Virus record (IMG/VR): IMGVR_UViG_3300012954_000110
Location: 1-21,379 of that record
DNA from: a virus
Reading direction: 5' to 3' (one strand)
Length of the DNA: 21,379 nt
The notes beneath the pieces are model-generated. The model saw only the letters and a program-made list of their open reading frames with translations, was not told the DNA's origin and searched no databases. Below are positions 12,264 through 19,907 of the stretch, one piece after another (positions within the stretch are counted from its first letter, which is position 1; every line of letters starts with the position of its first letter). The position numbers and the translations under genes are program-made.

Positions 12264-14789
12264 ATGGCAACACCAGTGTGGACAACCACGGAAGGTAAAT
12301 TAGCAACTATACAAGAGCAAGTAGCATATTCGCTACAACTCGAAGCAAATGATCCTGTTCCCATGGGCGATTCCACGGCCGTCACTTACTCCCTGATAGC
12401 AGGAAGCCTACCTGTAGGAATGCAGGTCACATCAACAGGCTTACTGACAGGTACTCCGGCTGAGGTTGCCAAAAGAACTCTTTACACCTTCGTCGTGCGA
12501 GCCACGGCCGGTACCGCTATCACAGACAGAACATTCAAGTTGGACGTGCAAGGTGCAGACTCTCCCACGTTCACAACAGCATCAGGACAACTGCAACTAG
12601 ACGATTCCACAAGTGTTGGACTATACTGGGTCATAGATGGCGCCAGTGTTCAACTTCAAATGCAGGCCACAGATTCGGACACAGCAACAGGCCAGAAATT
12701 GGTATACGAGATAGTCAAAGGATCTTTGCCGCCTGGAATAACTCTCAGCAAGACAGGATTGATTTCAGGTATTGTTGCACTCACAGAGGACCAGAAGTTT
12801 GGAATAAGAGGAGGTTATGATGGCACAGGAACAGAAGACAAGTTCAATGGAATTTACGATAGAACAGTAACTTCAAAGAGTGTAAGCAAGAACTTTGATT
12901 TCATTGTAAGGGTATCAGATGGAGTAAGTTACGTTGAACAAAACAATTCTATTTTTGTATACACAGCAGATTTCTTTAGAGTTTCCAACTCCGGAGTAAC
13001 AATTGACGCCACAGAGATCGACGGAACAGCGTTGACAATGGACTTCAGTGGTAACAGGAGACCCGTTTTCAGGACAGGTTCTGATCTGGGAACATTCAGA
13101 CATGACAATAGTGTTGTGGTAAAAATTGATGTCGAAGACTTCGATCCATTGCAGGGAGACCTAGAGTATTCAATACATTCAGGATCTTTGCCTGCAGGAG
13201 TTTCAATTGATATCACATCCGGTGAACTTCATGGGCAGTTGGCAAGGCAGTCAGCAATTGAAGTGGACTACAATTTCACAGTCAGAGCCAAGAGGGTAAT
13301 ATCACCAGGCGTGGAAGTGTTCACGGACAAAGATTTCACAATGAAAGTAATAGGTGAAATAGACATAGGGATAGAATTCACAACCCCAACAGACCTAGGA
13401 ACACTTAAAGCCAACATACCAAGCCTTTTGACTGTAGAAGCAAAATCAGATGATACAAACAGAATATTAAGTTACAGTGTTACCTCAGGAAGTTTACCAA
13501 GTGGCATTACACTATCTCGTCAAGGCAACTTCATAGGTAAGATAGACCCTAGTGACTTCTCAGATTCAACAACGTCATACACATTTACAGTCACGGTCAG
13601 TGATCAATATCAGGCCGCGGCAACTTCGAAAGAATTTACTTTAAATGTTGAAATTCCATACAACTTTGTAGAATACGGAAACATGACTGGACACGCAACA
13701 TCATTCATAGATCAGAACATATTCTATAGCATAGCACAAGATCCAACAATTAATGATTCGTCGTATGTATATAGATCGGAGGATCCAAACTTTGGAATAA
13801 AATTGAAACCAGACATGCTGATGATGGCCGGGTTAGAGGCACAAACTTTGACAACTTTCCAACAACAAATGGAACAGAACCATGCTCCTAAGACTCTTTA
13901 CTTCGGAGATCTTAAGACCGCAGTGGCCAAAGAAGGCTCAACCACAAAATATGAAGTTGTTTATATTACAATAAAAGACAACATGGTCAACAGCAAGGGC
14001 GAAGCAGTTTCAAGTTCTATAAAACTACGAGATGCTGTTGTAAAACCTGTGTTGGGTCCTAGAGCTTCTACCATGAATGCAACAACGGATCTGACAGATT
14101 ACGAAATAACGACAGATAGTGGGTTGGCGTTCAGCACATCAGGATCAAAAGTCAGATACGCAAACCAGTTGAGTGCAGACCTAGGTTTCATGGAAACACT
14201 GTATCCAAATGCTGTTGCCAATATGAGAAGCAGAATGAAGACTCTTGGGCACAAGGAATGGGATTATCTTCCATTGTGGATGAAGACCACACAGGCAGGA
14301 GATAAAGCACCGCTTGGATACGTGATGGCCGTGCCTGTGTGCTATTGCAAACCAGGTACAGCAGGATTGGTAAAGAAAAGAATCCAAGACAAAGCACTAA
14401 AATTCCAAGATATCGCTTTTACTATTGACAGATATACCGTTGGAAACAACAAGATTTCTTCTAATCAATTTACAGGTGATGGAACAACTAAAACATTCCA
14501 ACTTAACGAAATAGTCCATGAGGAAGACATCAAGGTACTTGAGGGCACTCAAAGAGTGTACGCTGGTAAAGGGGTCACTGCGGACAACAATGTGATTCCT
14601 AGTTATCTCACAGTTGATGGCACACTAAGATCAGCGGACCACGAGTTTGGAATAACACTTACGCATGACACAGAAAACAAAAAAACAACGATGACTTTTA
14701 CCAAAGAAGCACCAGCACTCGATACAATTATAAAGGTGGAGAGATTGAACGATAAATATCTTAAATTTAGAGACAAAGGAATATTTTAA
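12264..14789 (+). CDS. Large virion protein with four Ig-like (He_PIG) domains
   Basis: The start at 12264 (MATPVW) is chosen because an AAGGAG lies seven bases upstream; the product has 841 residues. The first about 465 residues contain four Ig/cadherin-like domains, each marked by the turn GSLPxG at 47-52, 153-158, 307-312 and 409-414, followed by a strand such as LSKTGLISG. This is the He_PIG-type putative Ig domain, common on phage tails, where it may bind carbohydrate weakly. The last about 375 residues are a different, mixed alpha/beta part with no recognised domain, including FTGDGTTKTFQLNEIV. It is a likely tail or baseplate component, flanked by fibre genes. Stop and next start overlap (TAATG). 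Confidence 0.75.
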   Translation: MATPVWTTTEGKLATIQEQVAYSLQLEANDPVPMGDSTAVTYSLIAGSLPVGMQVTSTGLLTGTPAEVAKRTLYTFVVRATAGTAITDRTFKLDVQGADSPTFTTASGQLQLDDSTSVGLYWVIDGASVQLQMQATDSDTATGQKLVYEIVKGSLPPGITLSKTGLISGIVALTEDQKFGIRGGYDGTGTEDKFNGIYDRTVTSKSVSKNFDFIVRVSDGVSYVEQNNSIFVYTADFFRVSNSGVTIDATEIDGTALTMDFSGNRRPVFRTGSDLGTFRHDNSVVVKIDVEDFDPLQGDLEYSIHSGSLPAGVSIDITSGELHGQLARQSAIEVDYNFTVRAKRVISPGVEVFTDKDFTMKVIGEIDIGIEFTTPTDLGTLKANIPSLLTVEAKSDDTNRILSYSVTSGSLPSGITLSRQGNFIGKIDPSDFSDSTTSYTFTVTVSDQYQAAATSKEFTLNVEIPYNFVEYGNMTGHATSFIDQNIFYSIAQDPTINDSSYVYRSEDPNFGIKLKPDMLMMAGLEAQTLTTFQQQMEQNHAPKTLYFGDLKTAVAKEGSTTKYEVVYITIKDNMVNSKGEAVSSSIKLRDAVVKPVLGPRASTMNATTDLTDYEITTDSGLAFSTSGSKVRYANQLSADLGFMETLYPNAVANMRSRMKTLGHKEWDYLPLWMKTTQAGDKAPLGYVMAVPVCYCKPGTAGLVKKRIQDKALKFQDIAFTIDRYTVGNNKISSNQFTGDGTTKTFQLNEIVHEEDIKVLEGTQRVYAGKGVTADNNVIPSYLTVDGTLRSADHEFGITLTHDTENKKTTMTFTKEAPALDTIIKVERLNDKYLKFRDKGIF
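14751..14758 (+). promoter_or_regulatory. T4-type late promoter octamer inside the end of the Ig-domain gene
   Basis: GATAAATA matches NATAAATA and ends 30 bases before the ATG at 14789, with AAAGGA in between as ribosome site. It lies in coding sequence, so a chance match is possible. Confidence 0.45.
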
Positions 14790-15349
14790 TGGCTAGTAAC
14801 ATAGTACCAGGAAACATAGACGGAACATACCCTAAAGCAGGACAGGACAACAGTTCACAAGGCATGAGAGACAACTTCTCGGCCATCAAAGACAATTTCA
14901 CAGAGGCATCAACAGAGATTACGGCATTACAGACCAACAAGGCCAGCCTCAATCAATCAAGCGACTTTGCCGACAACGAAGTGCTACGTGCCAAATTCAA
15001 AAACACGTCAGAAGTGGTTTACTCACATGGATCTGTAAGTAGTGGAGTAATTACTTTGAATCACAACAACGGCCACTATCACACTGCAACAGTCACAGCA
15101 GATACAACTTTTGCATTTACAAATTTTCCAACAGGCGGACTGGGCAGAATCATACTAGATATAACAGTATCAGTGGGTGCAACCAATTTAATTTTCCCAT
15201 CAGCAGTGATCAAAGCAGATAACGTTAACGGCAGTGATGGTACATCAGACACCATCCAACCAGGTCTAGGACGTGTGATGTATGAGTTTATGTCACCCGA
15301 CGGTGGAACAACGATGCTGATGCATCAACTAGGCAAACAGTACACCTAA
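14789..15349 (+). CDS. Tail structural protein with related N-terminal signature (copy 5)
   Basis: The protein has 186 residues and overlaps the previous stop by one base, with AAAGGA upstream. The N-terminal SSQGMRDNFSAIKDNFTEAS is a shortened relative of the signature in the four fibre proteins. There are no GTG repeats. Instead a beta-rich domain runs from about residue 70 (VVYSHGSVSSGVITLNHNNG, ADTTFAFTNFPTGGLGRIIL), resembling the strand-rich domains at the end of phage fibres. It is probably a short fibre or baseplate-attached protein. Confidence 0.72.
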   Translation: MASNIVPGNIDGTYPKAGQDNSSQGMRDNFSAIKDNFTEASTEITALQTNKASLNQSSDFADNEVLRAKFKNTSEVVYSHGSVSSGVITLNHNNGHYHTATVTADTTFAFTNFPTGGLGRIILDITVSVGATNLIFPSAVIKADNVNGSDGTSDTIQPGLGRVMYEFMSPDGGTTMLMHQLGKQYT

Positions 15350-15365
15350 CATTTAAAGGAGGCAC

Positions 15366-15620
15366 ATGTACTTCCATCCATTACAAGAAGAGATAGGCAA
15401 CATGAGTGATGAGGAAATATCCAAAAGGATCAAGGACCTTTCTAAAAAAGTTGCAAGTGCCAGAAGATTTGGTCGTAACCCAGAGATGTTAGCACAACTC
15501 ACACACGCCCTGAACACATACAGGCACGCCATCAGAGAAAGAAGAATTGAGGAGTGGCACAAGAATAATAAAAAGTTAAGAGGTGAGCCAGATATCGGAG
15601 AACTGATCAACATCGACTAG
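15366..15620 (+). CDS. Small charged helical protein
   Basis: The protein has 84 residues and one of the best ribosome sites in the window (AAAGGAGG, six bases upstream or less). It is helical and Arg/Lys/Glu-rich (DEEISKRIKDLSKKVASARR; LTHALNTYRHAIRERRIEEW). Proteins of this size and pattern recur beside tail genes in marine T4-like phages, but I know of no assigned function. It may be an assembly or packaging accessory protein. A strong ribosome site suggests abundant product. Confidence 0.68.
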   Translation: MYFHPLQEEIGNMSDEEISKRIKDLSKKVASARRFGRNPEMLAQLTHALNTYRHAIRERRIEEWHKNNKKLRGEPDIGELINID

Positions 15621-15632
15621 TAAGTATTACTG

Positions 15633-16268
15633 ATGTCAAATACTTTTACTTGGAAAACAAAATTTAAATCGATCATTATTGTAGACGGAGAATTGTTTTC
15701 AAACGAATATAAATTGAATGTATCACTCACACCTCACACAGCAAACTTAAAGGAGCAAACACAATACTTCGAGAGATTGAAAAATCTTTTTGAGCAGGTG
15801 TTCGCCAACACAATTACCACATGGAGGGACGAACCTCTATACAAGGTCCTGAAGAAGAACACAAACAATAGATTCATTGAATTACCAAAGCCTCCATATG
15901 ATCAGATAATGGCGGCTGTGTGTTTCTGCAAGGCCAACAGCATTCTAGAGAGCAACATCACCATAAACCACATATCATTGAGCTCATGGCAAGGTGACGG
16001 TATTACCTACACGGTTGACAAAGACAGCAAAGAGCTTATACTTTTAGATAGACCGGACTGGTTTTCGGAAAAATATAACACGTTTGACCCATGGTGGTTG
16101 AGACCCGACACGGCAACATATGATGAAGAACTCGACAAAGGCATTTACACTGGACATTTTAGTTGGAACGATCAGCAGATTCCAGTTGACAAGAAGCACG
16201 AGTATCATGCTAAAGTGTTTGAGTTCCAACCAAAGGTTTTAGATGGCGGCAAAAACAAAGATAAATGA
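15633..16268 (+). CDS. Conserved-looking hypothetical protein
   Basis: The protein has 211 residues and begins 12 bases after the previous gene, with no clear Shine-Dalgarno. The N-terminal half has alternating strands and a helix (TWKTKFKSIIIVDGELFSNE, YFERLKNLFEQVFANTI). A PYDQIMAAVCFCKANSILES segment follows, then GITYTVDKDSKELILLDRPDW. No motif of a known enzyme is seen. Its 3' end overlaps the start of the DnaE-like gene by 26 bases, suggesting the two are translated together. It might be a partner of that protein; this is inference from the overlap only. Confidence 0.65.
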   Translation: MSNTFTWKTKFKSIIIVDGELFSNEYKLNVSLTPHTANLKEQTQYFERLKNLFEQVFANTITTWRDEPLYKVLKKNTNNRFIELPKPPYDQIMAAVCFCKANSILESNITINHISLSSWQGDGITYTVDKDSKELILLDRPDWFSEKYNTFDPWWLRPDTATYDEELDKGIYTGHFSWNDQQIPVDKKHEYHAKVFEFQPKVLDGGKNKDK

Positions 16269-16764
16269 TCATGGCGATGTTATATTCACAGAGCAAGAAG
16301 CAATAGATCTACTTTACACCAACCCAGACTTTGAAATTTCTAAACTGTTCTTTGAAAAAATTGAACAGTACAACGACGCCATTAAACAAATAGGTGCTGA
16401 CCTTACACCAATTAACACTGCACCCAAAAGAAAATCTCCAGCAGAATTTGATGCAATAAATATTGGTAATTGGCACATGCCAGACAAGTACTATCAAATA
16501 AATGTGTTGGAATGGTTACTAGACAAGTGTCAAAGCGACGAGGAAAAGATGAGAGTGCAAACAGAATACGATTTATTTGAAAAGAAAAAATTCGTTAAGG
16601 TTTTACAATTTTTAATTTACTTTGTGGACACACTACGGGCAAACAACATAGTGTGGGGAGTTGGAAGAGGTTCCAGTGTGGCCAGTTTTTGTTTGTTCTT
16701 GATAGGTGTACACAAAATTAATCCAATGCTGTACAATTTAGATATCAAGGAATTCCTAAGATGA
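16243..16764 (+). CDS. DnaE (DNA polymerase III alpha)-like fragment, lacks catalytic Asps
   Basis: The protein has 173 residues. Its C-terminus, WGVGRGSSVASFCLFLIGVHKINPMLYNLDIKEFLR at 138-173, closely follows the palm-entry segment of bacterial Pol III alpha (GPGRGSxxGSLVAYxLxITxIDPLxxxLLFERFL). In real DnaE that segment is followed within about ten residues by the catalytic DFDxD. Here the protein stops right after EFLR, so the active site is missing. Residues 1-110 (LLYTNPDF, KYYQINVLEWLLDKC) do not match DnaE in any way I can see. The next gene starts at the overlapping ATGA and does not continue the polymerase. It could be a clamp- or host-replisome-binding decoy, or a relic. The match is by recognised motif only. 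Confidence 0.7.
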   Translation: MAAKTKINDHGDVIFTEQEAIDLLYTNPDFEISKLFFEKIEQYNDAIKQIGADLTPINTAPKRKSPAEFDAINIGNWHMPDKYYQINVLEWLLDKCQSDEEKMRVQTEYDLFEKKKFVKVLQFLIYFVDTLRANNIVWGVGRGSSVASFCLFLIGVHKINPMLYNLDIKEFLR

Positions 16765-17786
16765 AGATTTCCATAGAGAGCTCAAAGCCTATCACCGAAT
16801 ACTACTTGCTTGACCTGTCGGAAAACAAGATAGATTTCAAAATAGACGAAAATTTCAATTTAGACAAGGGGTGGTATGAACTGCACCTACACTACCCTGG
16901 CCAGAGAACGAAAATCAATGATATAAAAATAAACGGCGAAAGCATCGTAGAAACTATATGGGCAGGACACTACCTCGACGGTGAAGGCAACAAGCATCAG
17001 CCTGCCGGTGTCATGTGGGACGAAGGTGGTGTGATAAAAGTATGGATACACACAAACCTTGGCGTGTTGTTTGATAGGATCTTCACGGAAATTGACGGTG
17101 GGGACCTCGGAGAAAACTTGTATAAAAAGTACCAGTTCACTGTTGACAGGCCCTGTTCATTAAAAAATCCATTCCCTGAGAGTATAAAAAGTTATTTCGC
17201 ACACGGTGATGGTCCGCACTGGTGGAAAAAAGACACAGACTACACCCCATACAAAATACTAGACATAGACACCCCACCTGTTGAAGAGATTTTAGAAGAG
17301 ATGGACAGGATCAGTGTACGTGAAATAAAGGGAGCATTCAAAGGTGTTATTGATATAAAGACCAATTCGCCTACAAAATCAGATCTTCCGTTCATTGATA
17401 TGGATTGGGAGAAGGTGCCTAGGATGAAAGAACTACTGGTGGACAAGGTTGGCTATAAAAATATCCTAAGTATCAACCTACAGACCTTACAACCACACAA
17501 AAATTTGGTGCTACACAGAGATGACCATTACAAAAGGAAAAAGTATCCGATCATTCGCGGATGTAAAAAATTCTACTGGCCGTTAACCGGCGACCTTGAA
17601 AACAATTATTTCAAACTTGGTAAAGCAGGTATGTTGCCTGCAAAGAACAGACCATTTTTGATTAACACACTCGAACACACGCACACGGCAGTGAACGACA
17701 GTGACGAACCTAGAAGTGTTTTAATTGTGTATGGTGACCTTCCAGGCGAAATTTTAGGACCAGGCGATCAGCGTGATGATAAGTAA
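16761..17786 (+). CDS. 2-oxoglutarate/Fe(II) oxygenase-like protein (Asp/Asn hydroxylase type)
   Basis: The protein has 341 residues. The C-terminal third has the jelly-roll oxygenase signature: INLQTLQPHKNLVLHRDDHY with the H252-x-D254 pair, KKFYWPLTGDL, LINTLEHTHTAVND with the distal H308, and R318 in EPRSVLIVYGD, the usual 2-oxoglutarate contact. This is the pattern of the aspartyl/asparaginyl beta-hydroxylase family. The first about 190 residues form a separate beta-rich part (YYLLDLSENKIDFKID, GWYELHLHYPG) that I cannot name and that might bind the substrate. It overlaps the DnaE-like gene by four bases (ATGA). Likely substrates are virion or host proteins; none can be read off. Confidence 0.75.
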   Translation: MKISIESSKPITEYYLLDLSENKIDFKIDENFNLDKGWYELHLHYPGQRTKINDIKINGESIVETIWAGHYLDGEGNKHQPAGVMWDEGGVIKVWIHTNLGVLFDRIFTEIDGGDLGENLYKKYQFTVDRPCSLKNPFPESIKSYFAHGDGPHWWKKDTDYTPYKILDIDTPPVEEILEEMDRISVREIKGAFKGVIDIKTNSPTKSDLPFIDMDWEKVPRMKELLVDKVGYKNILSINLQTLQPHKNLVLHRDDHYKRKKYPIIRGCKKFYWPLTGDLENNYFKLGKAGMLPAKNRPFLINTLEHTHTAVNDSDEPRSVLIVYGDLPGEILGPGDQRDDK

Positions 17787-17788
17787 AG

Positions 17789-17805
17789 TATAATAGGAGC
17801 ATATT
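17789..17805 (+). promoter_or_regulatory. TATAAT and Shine-Dalgarno before the 17806 gene
   Basis: TATAAT (17789-17794) is followed by GGAG (17796-17799), six bases before the ATG. No -35 box is found at 16-17 bases spacing, so the -10 may be fortuitous, but the ribosome site is good. Confidence 0.35.
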
Positions 17806-18234
17806 ATGGTAGCAAGAGCACCCAGGAAAAGAATGTACAGAACCATGCAGGGACGTATGGTAGACATAGAAAAATTACGAGCGGCAAACGAATCAGTACA
17901 GGCTGTTGGTAATATGAATGTGAATGCTAGAGGTGACGTATTAGGCCCAGGTGGAGCAATAGTAACTCCCAAATCACAAGTGATTAAAAAATATTACGAA
18001 CAACCAAAAGGCATGGTTGACGATACTCCAGTAAAAGGCAAACCAGCACCAGCACCTAAAACTGAACCAAAGAAGACTGTCCAGAAGATGACACCGGTTG
18101 CTAGTAAACCTGCCCCACAGAAAGCAGTGGCACCAACACCAAAGGTTGAAACAAAACCAGTGGAAACATTCAAACCAAAAACAGAGAGCACGGCCAAAAA
18201 AGGTATAGATGCGGCTCTTGACGGACTAGAATAA
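17806..18234 (+). CDS. Pro/Ala/Lys-rich hypothetical protein
   Basis: The protein has 142 residues. The first about 60 residues are ordered-looking and basic (ARAPRKRMYRTMQGRMVDIE; GNMNVNARGDVLGPGGAIV). The remaining 80 are a Pro/Ala/Lys/Thr-rich, probably disordered tail (PAPAPKTEPKKT; PKVETKPVETFKPKTES) ending in a short acidic helix. The first-half pattern NARGDxLGPGG occurs in marine T4-like phage proteins of unknown role. A disordered, basic tail suggests a linker or DNA/RNA contact. A good GGAG ribosome site precedes it. Confidence 0.65.
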   Translation: MVARAPRKRMYRTMQGRMVDIEKLRAANESVQAVGNMNVNARGDVLGPGGAIVTPKSQVIKKYYEQPKGMVDDTPVKGKPAPAPKTEPKKTVQKMTPVASKPAPQKAVAPTPKVETKPVETFKPKTESTAKKGIDAALDGLE

Positions 18235-18246
18235 ATCATTTATAAT
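18218..18246 (+). promoter_or_regulatory. Sigma-70 promoter for the co-chaperonin gene, leaderless type
   Basis: A -35 TTGACG (18218-18223, five of six) lies inside the end of the upstream gene. A 17-base spacer leads to a perfect TATAAT (18241-18246), then eight bases (acttctat) and the ATG at 18255. There is no Shine-Dalgarno. Confidence 0.78.
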
Positions 18247-18254
18247 ACTTCTAT

Positions 18255-18698
18255 ATGGGACAGATAGAAGACTTACAAGCAAAAGGTTTCGGATCACACG
18301 GTGGTAAGCAATACACTGTTGACAACGACATAACACCACTCAAGAAAAGAGTGCTTGTTTCAGACATGCACTTCGGAGAACGTACCACCAAAGGTGGAAT
18401 AATCATGATGGACGACGATGGGTCTGCAGATGGCATTCACCCACGTTGGGCAAAAGTATACGCAATAGGCAACCAACAGGAAGACGTCAAAGTTGGACAG
18501 TGGGTGATGGTCGCACACGGTAGATGGTCGAGAGCATTCAAAGTCAAGAAGCAAGGAGTCGAACTGGAAGTGAGGATGATTGACGAGAACGATATTCTAC
18601 TAGTATCAGACACCGAACCAGAATTCAACACCAAACAAGCAGGGTATATCAACACAGGCGGTATGCAACAGATGACCAAACTACCTGGCAATGACTAA
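18255..18698 (+). CDS. GroES-like co-chaperonin (gp31-type)
   Basis: The protein has 147 residues, longer than host GroES (about 95). GroES caps the GroEL ring; T4 replaces it with gp31 to fold the capsid protein. The fold is visible: ITPLKKRVLVSD (26-37), the mobile-loop segment ERTTKGGIIMMDDDG (42-56) with the GGII that docks on GroEL, then WAKVYAIGNQ, VKVGQWVMVAHGRW and MIDENDILLVSD (108-119). An extra 28-residue tail (FNTKQAGYINTGGM) follows. It has its own strong promoter and overlaps the next start by eight bases. A role in folding virion proteins with host GroEL follows from the family. Confidence 0.9.
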   Translation: MGQIEDLQAKGFGSHGGKQYTVDNDITPLKKRVLVSDMHFGERTTKGGIIMMDDDGSADGIHPRWAKVYAIGNQQEDVKVGQWVMVAHGRWSRAFKVKKQGVELEVRMIDENDILLVSDTEPEFNTKQAGYINTGGMQQMTKLPGND

Positions 18699-19386
18699 AA
18701 AAATACTTTTCCTTGGTTGTAGCAACCTAGCAGACGATCAGCAAAATCCAAATAAAGAACAGATCTGGAAAGATGTTGTGTTTGGCCAAGATGTTGAGAT
18801 AGTAAATTTATCTTGGTGGGGTGTGGGAAATCAATTCATATTAGGCAATTGTGTAGATTATGTTTCGAACAACAAAGTCGATTATGTTTACGCACAATTC
18901 ACTGGATTGGCAAGATTCGACATACCTGCCCATGACACTTATTCTATTCCAGATTACGATTACTGCATAAAAACTTATAAAAGAAGATATCTGTGTTCAG
19001 GTGGCAAAGTGGGTAGTTGGATAAACAATGACAGAACAAATGAAATTTTTATGCCCTGTTACTTTAATGATGAGGAATATCAACACGTGGCTAAAGAAAG
19101 CATCCAATCAGTGGCCAGCACACTGTGGTTTTTGAAACAAAAGAATATATCACACAACTGGACATTTTTTTACGACATCACAAATCCTGCCACTCCTGAA
19201 CAAGATATGTATGATGGTCATGTTGAAAAGTTTCCTGATCTTTTAGATGCAACACATCGTATCAATAGTGATCCACATTCATACTGTGCCAAGCATGACG
19301 GTTTACAAGATGACAAATGCCATTTTCACAACAGTGTTTACCGAGATTGGGTTATGTCTATAAAAGACCAAATTAACTGGCAATGA
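18691..19386 (+). CDS. SGNH/GDSL-hydrolase-like protein
   Basis: The protein has 231 residues. The three expected SGNH positions can be proposed: block I with Ser in ILFLGCSN (S11), a Gly/Asn block in WGVGNQF (44-49), and block V near the end, DDKCHFHNSVYRDW, which gives D208-x-x-H211. Spacing and order fit an esterase/lipase-like hydrolase, but the block I motif is GCSN rather than GDSN, and the oxyanion Asn is uncertain. It overlaps the co-chaperonin gene by eight bases and the next gene by four. A role on surface polysaccharide (deacetylation) is possible, inferred from family only. Confidence 0.55.
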   Translation: MTKKILFLGCSNLADDQQNPNKEQIWKDVVFGQDVEIVNLSWWGVGNQFILGNCVDYVSNNKVDYVYAQFTGLARFDIPAHDTYSIPDYDYCIKTYKRRYLCSGGKVGSWINNDRTNEIFMPCYFNDEEYQHVAKESIQSVASTLWFLKQKNISHNWTFFYDITNPATPEQDMYDGHVEKFPDLLDATHRINSDPHSYCAKHDGLQDDKCHFHNSVYRDWVMSIKDQINWQ

Positions 19387-19907
19387 TTAGCAAAGACTTC
19401 AAAATTATTCTATTCAATGGCGGATTTGCAGGTGATTTAATCACTGCTCTCTACAATCCAGATGTGTTTAAAGGGTTCGACGACAACACCGTAGTGCTGA
19501 TAAAAGAAGTGCTGAAACCAAAACAACCAGATTTCAAAGATTGGTCACACGACAAAAAAGTTGAATGGTTGGAATCAATAAACGATCTAGGGGTGTGTAG
19601 CAGTCATGACCTTGAACTGGCATTACGACTTAAAGAAAACACAATACTTGTACACTGTTCAGATTACAAACTAGCAAAATTTTTTCATAGTAGATTGGAA
19701 AGACATGAAGAACGTATGAAACTATCACTAGACGAACACATGAACTGGCAGAGAAACAGCAGGCAAGTTCATAAGAGACAGATAGATCTTGTTGATCTAA
19801 ACAAACAAAATTTCCTAGAAAGTTTACACATAAATGATAATAGAAGCTCGGACATTTTGAAAGAATGGTTGGCGAGAAATAAGATAGAAGAATATGAAAC
19901 AGATTAA
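19383..19907 (+). CDS. Hypothetical protein, 'FNGGFAGDLITALYNP' type
   Basis: The protein has 174 residues. The N-terminus, FKIILFNGGFAGDLITALYN, is a strand-turn-helix with a Gly-rich turn that could hold a phosphate or sulfate, but it is not a Walker A loop. A central segment LKENTILVHCSDYKLAKFF is another buried strand and helix, and the rest is charged and helical. I do not recognise a family; a sulfotransferase-like fold is one idea, not supported by a motif. The start overlaps the previous stop (ATGA) and the end overlaps the ParB-like gene by 14 bases. Confidence 0.6.
   Translation: MISKDFKIILFNGGFAGDLITALYNPDVFKGFDDNTVVLIKEVLKPKQPDFKDWSHDKKVEWLESINDLGVCSSHDLELALRLKENTILVHCSDYKLAKFFHSRLERHEERMKLSLDEHMNWQRNSRQVHKRQIDLVDLNKQNFLESLHINDNRSSDILKEWLARNKIEEYETD

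Noticed and set aside
16455-16462. AATAAATA octamer inside the DnaE-like gene
   Set aside because: Nearly 300 bases from the next start; probably a chance match in A+T-rich coding sequence.
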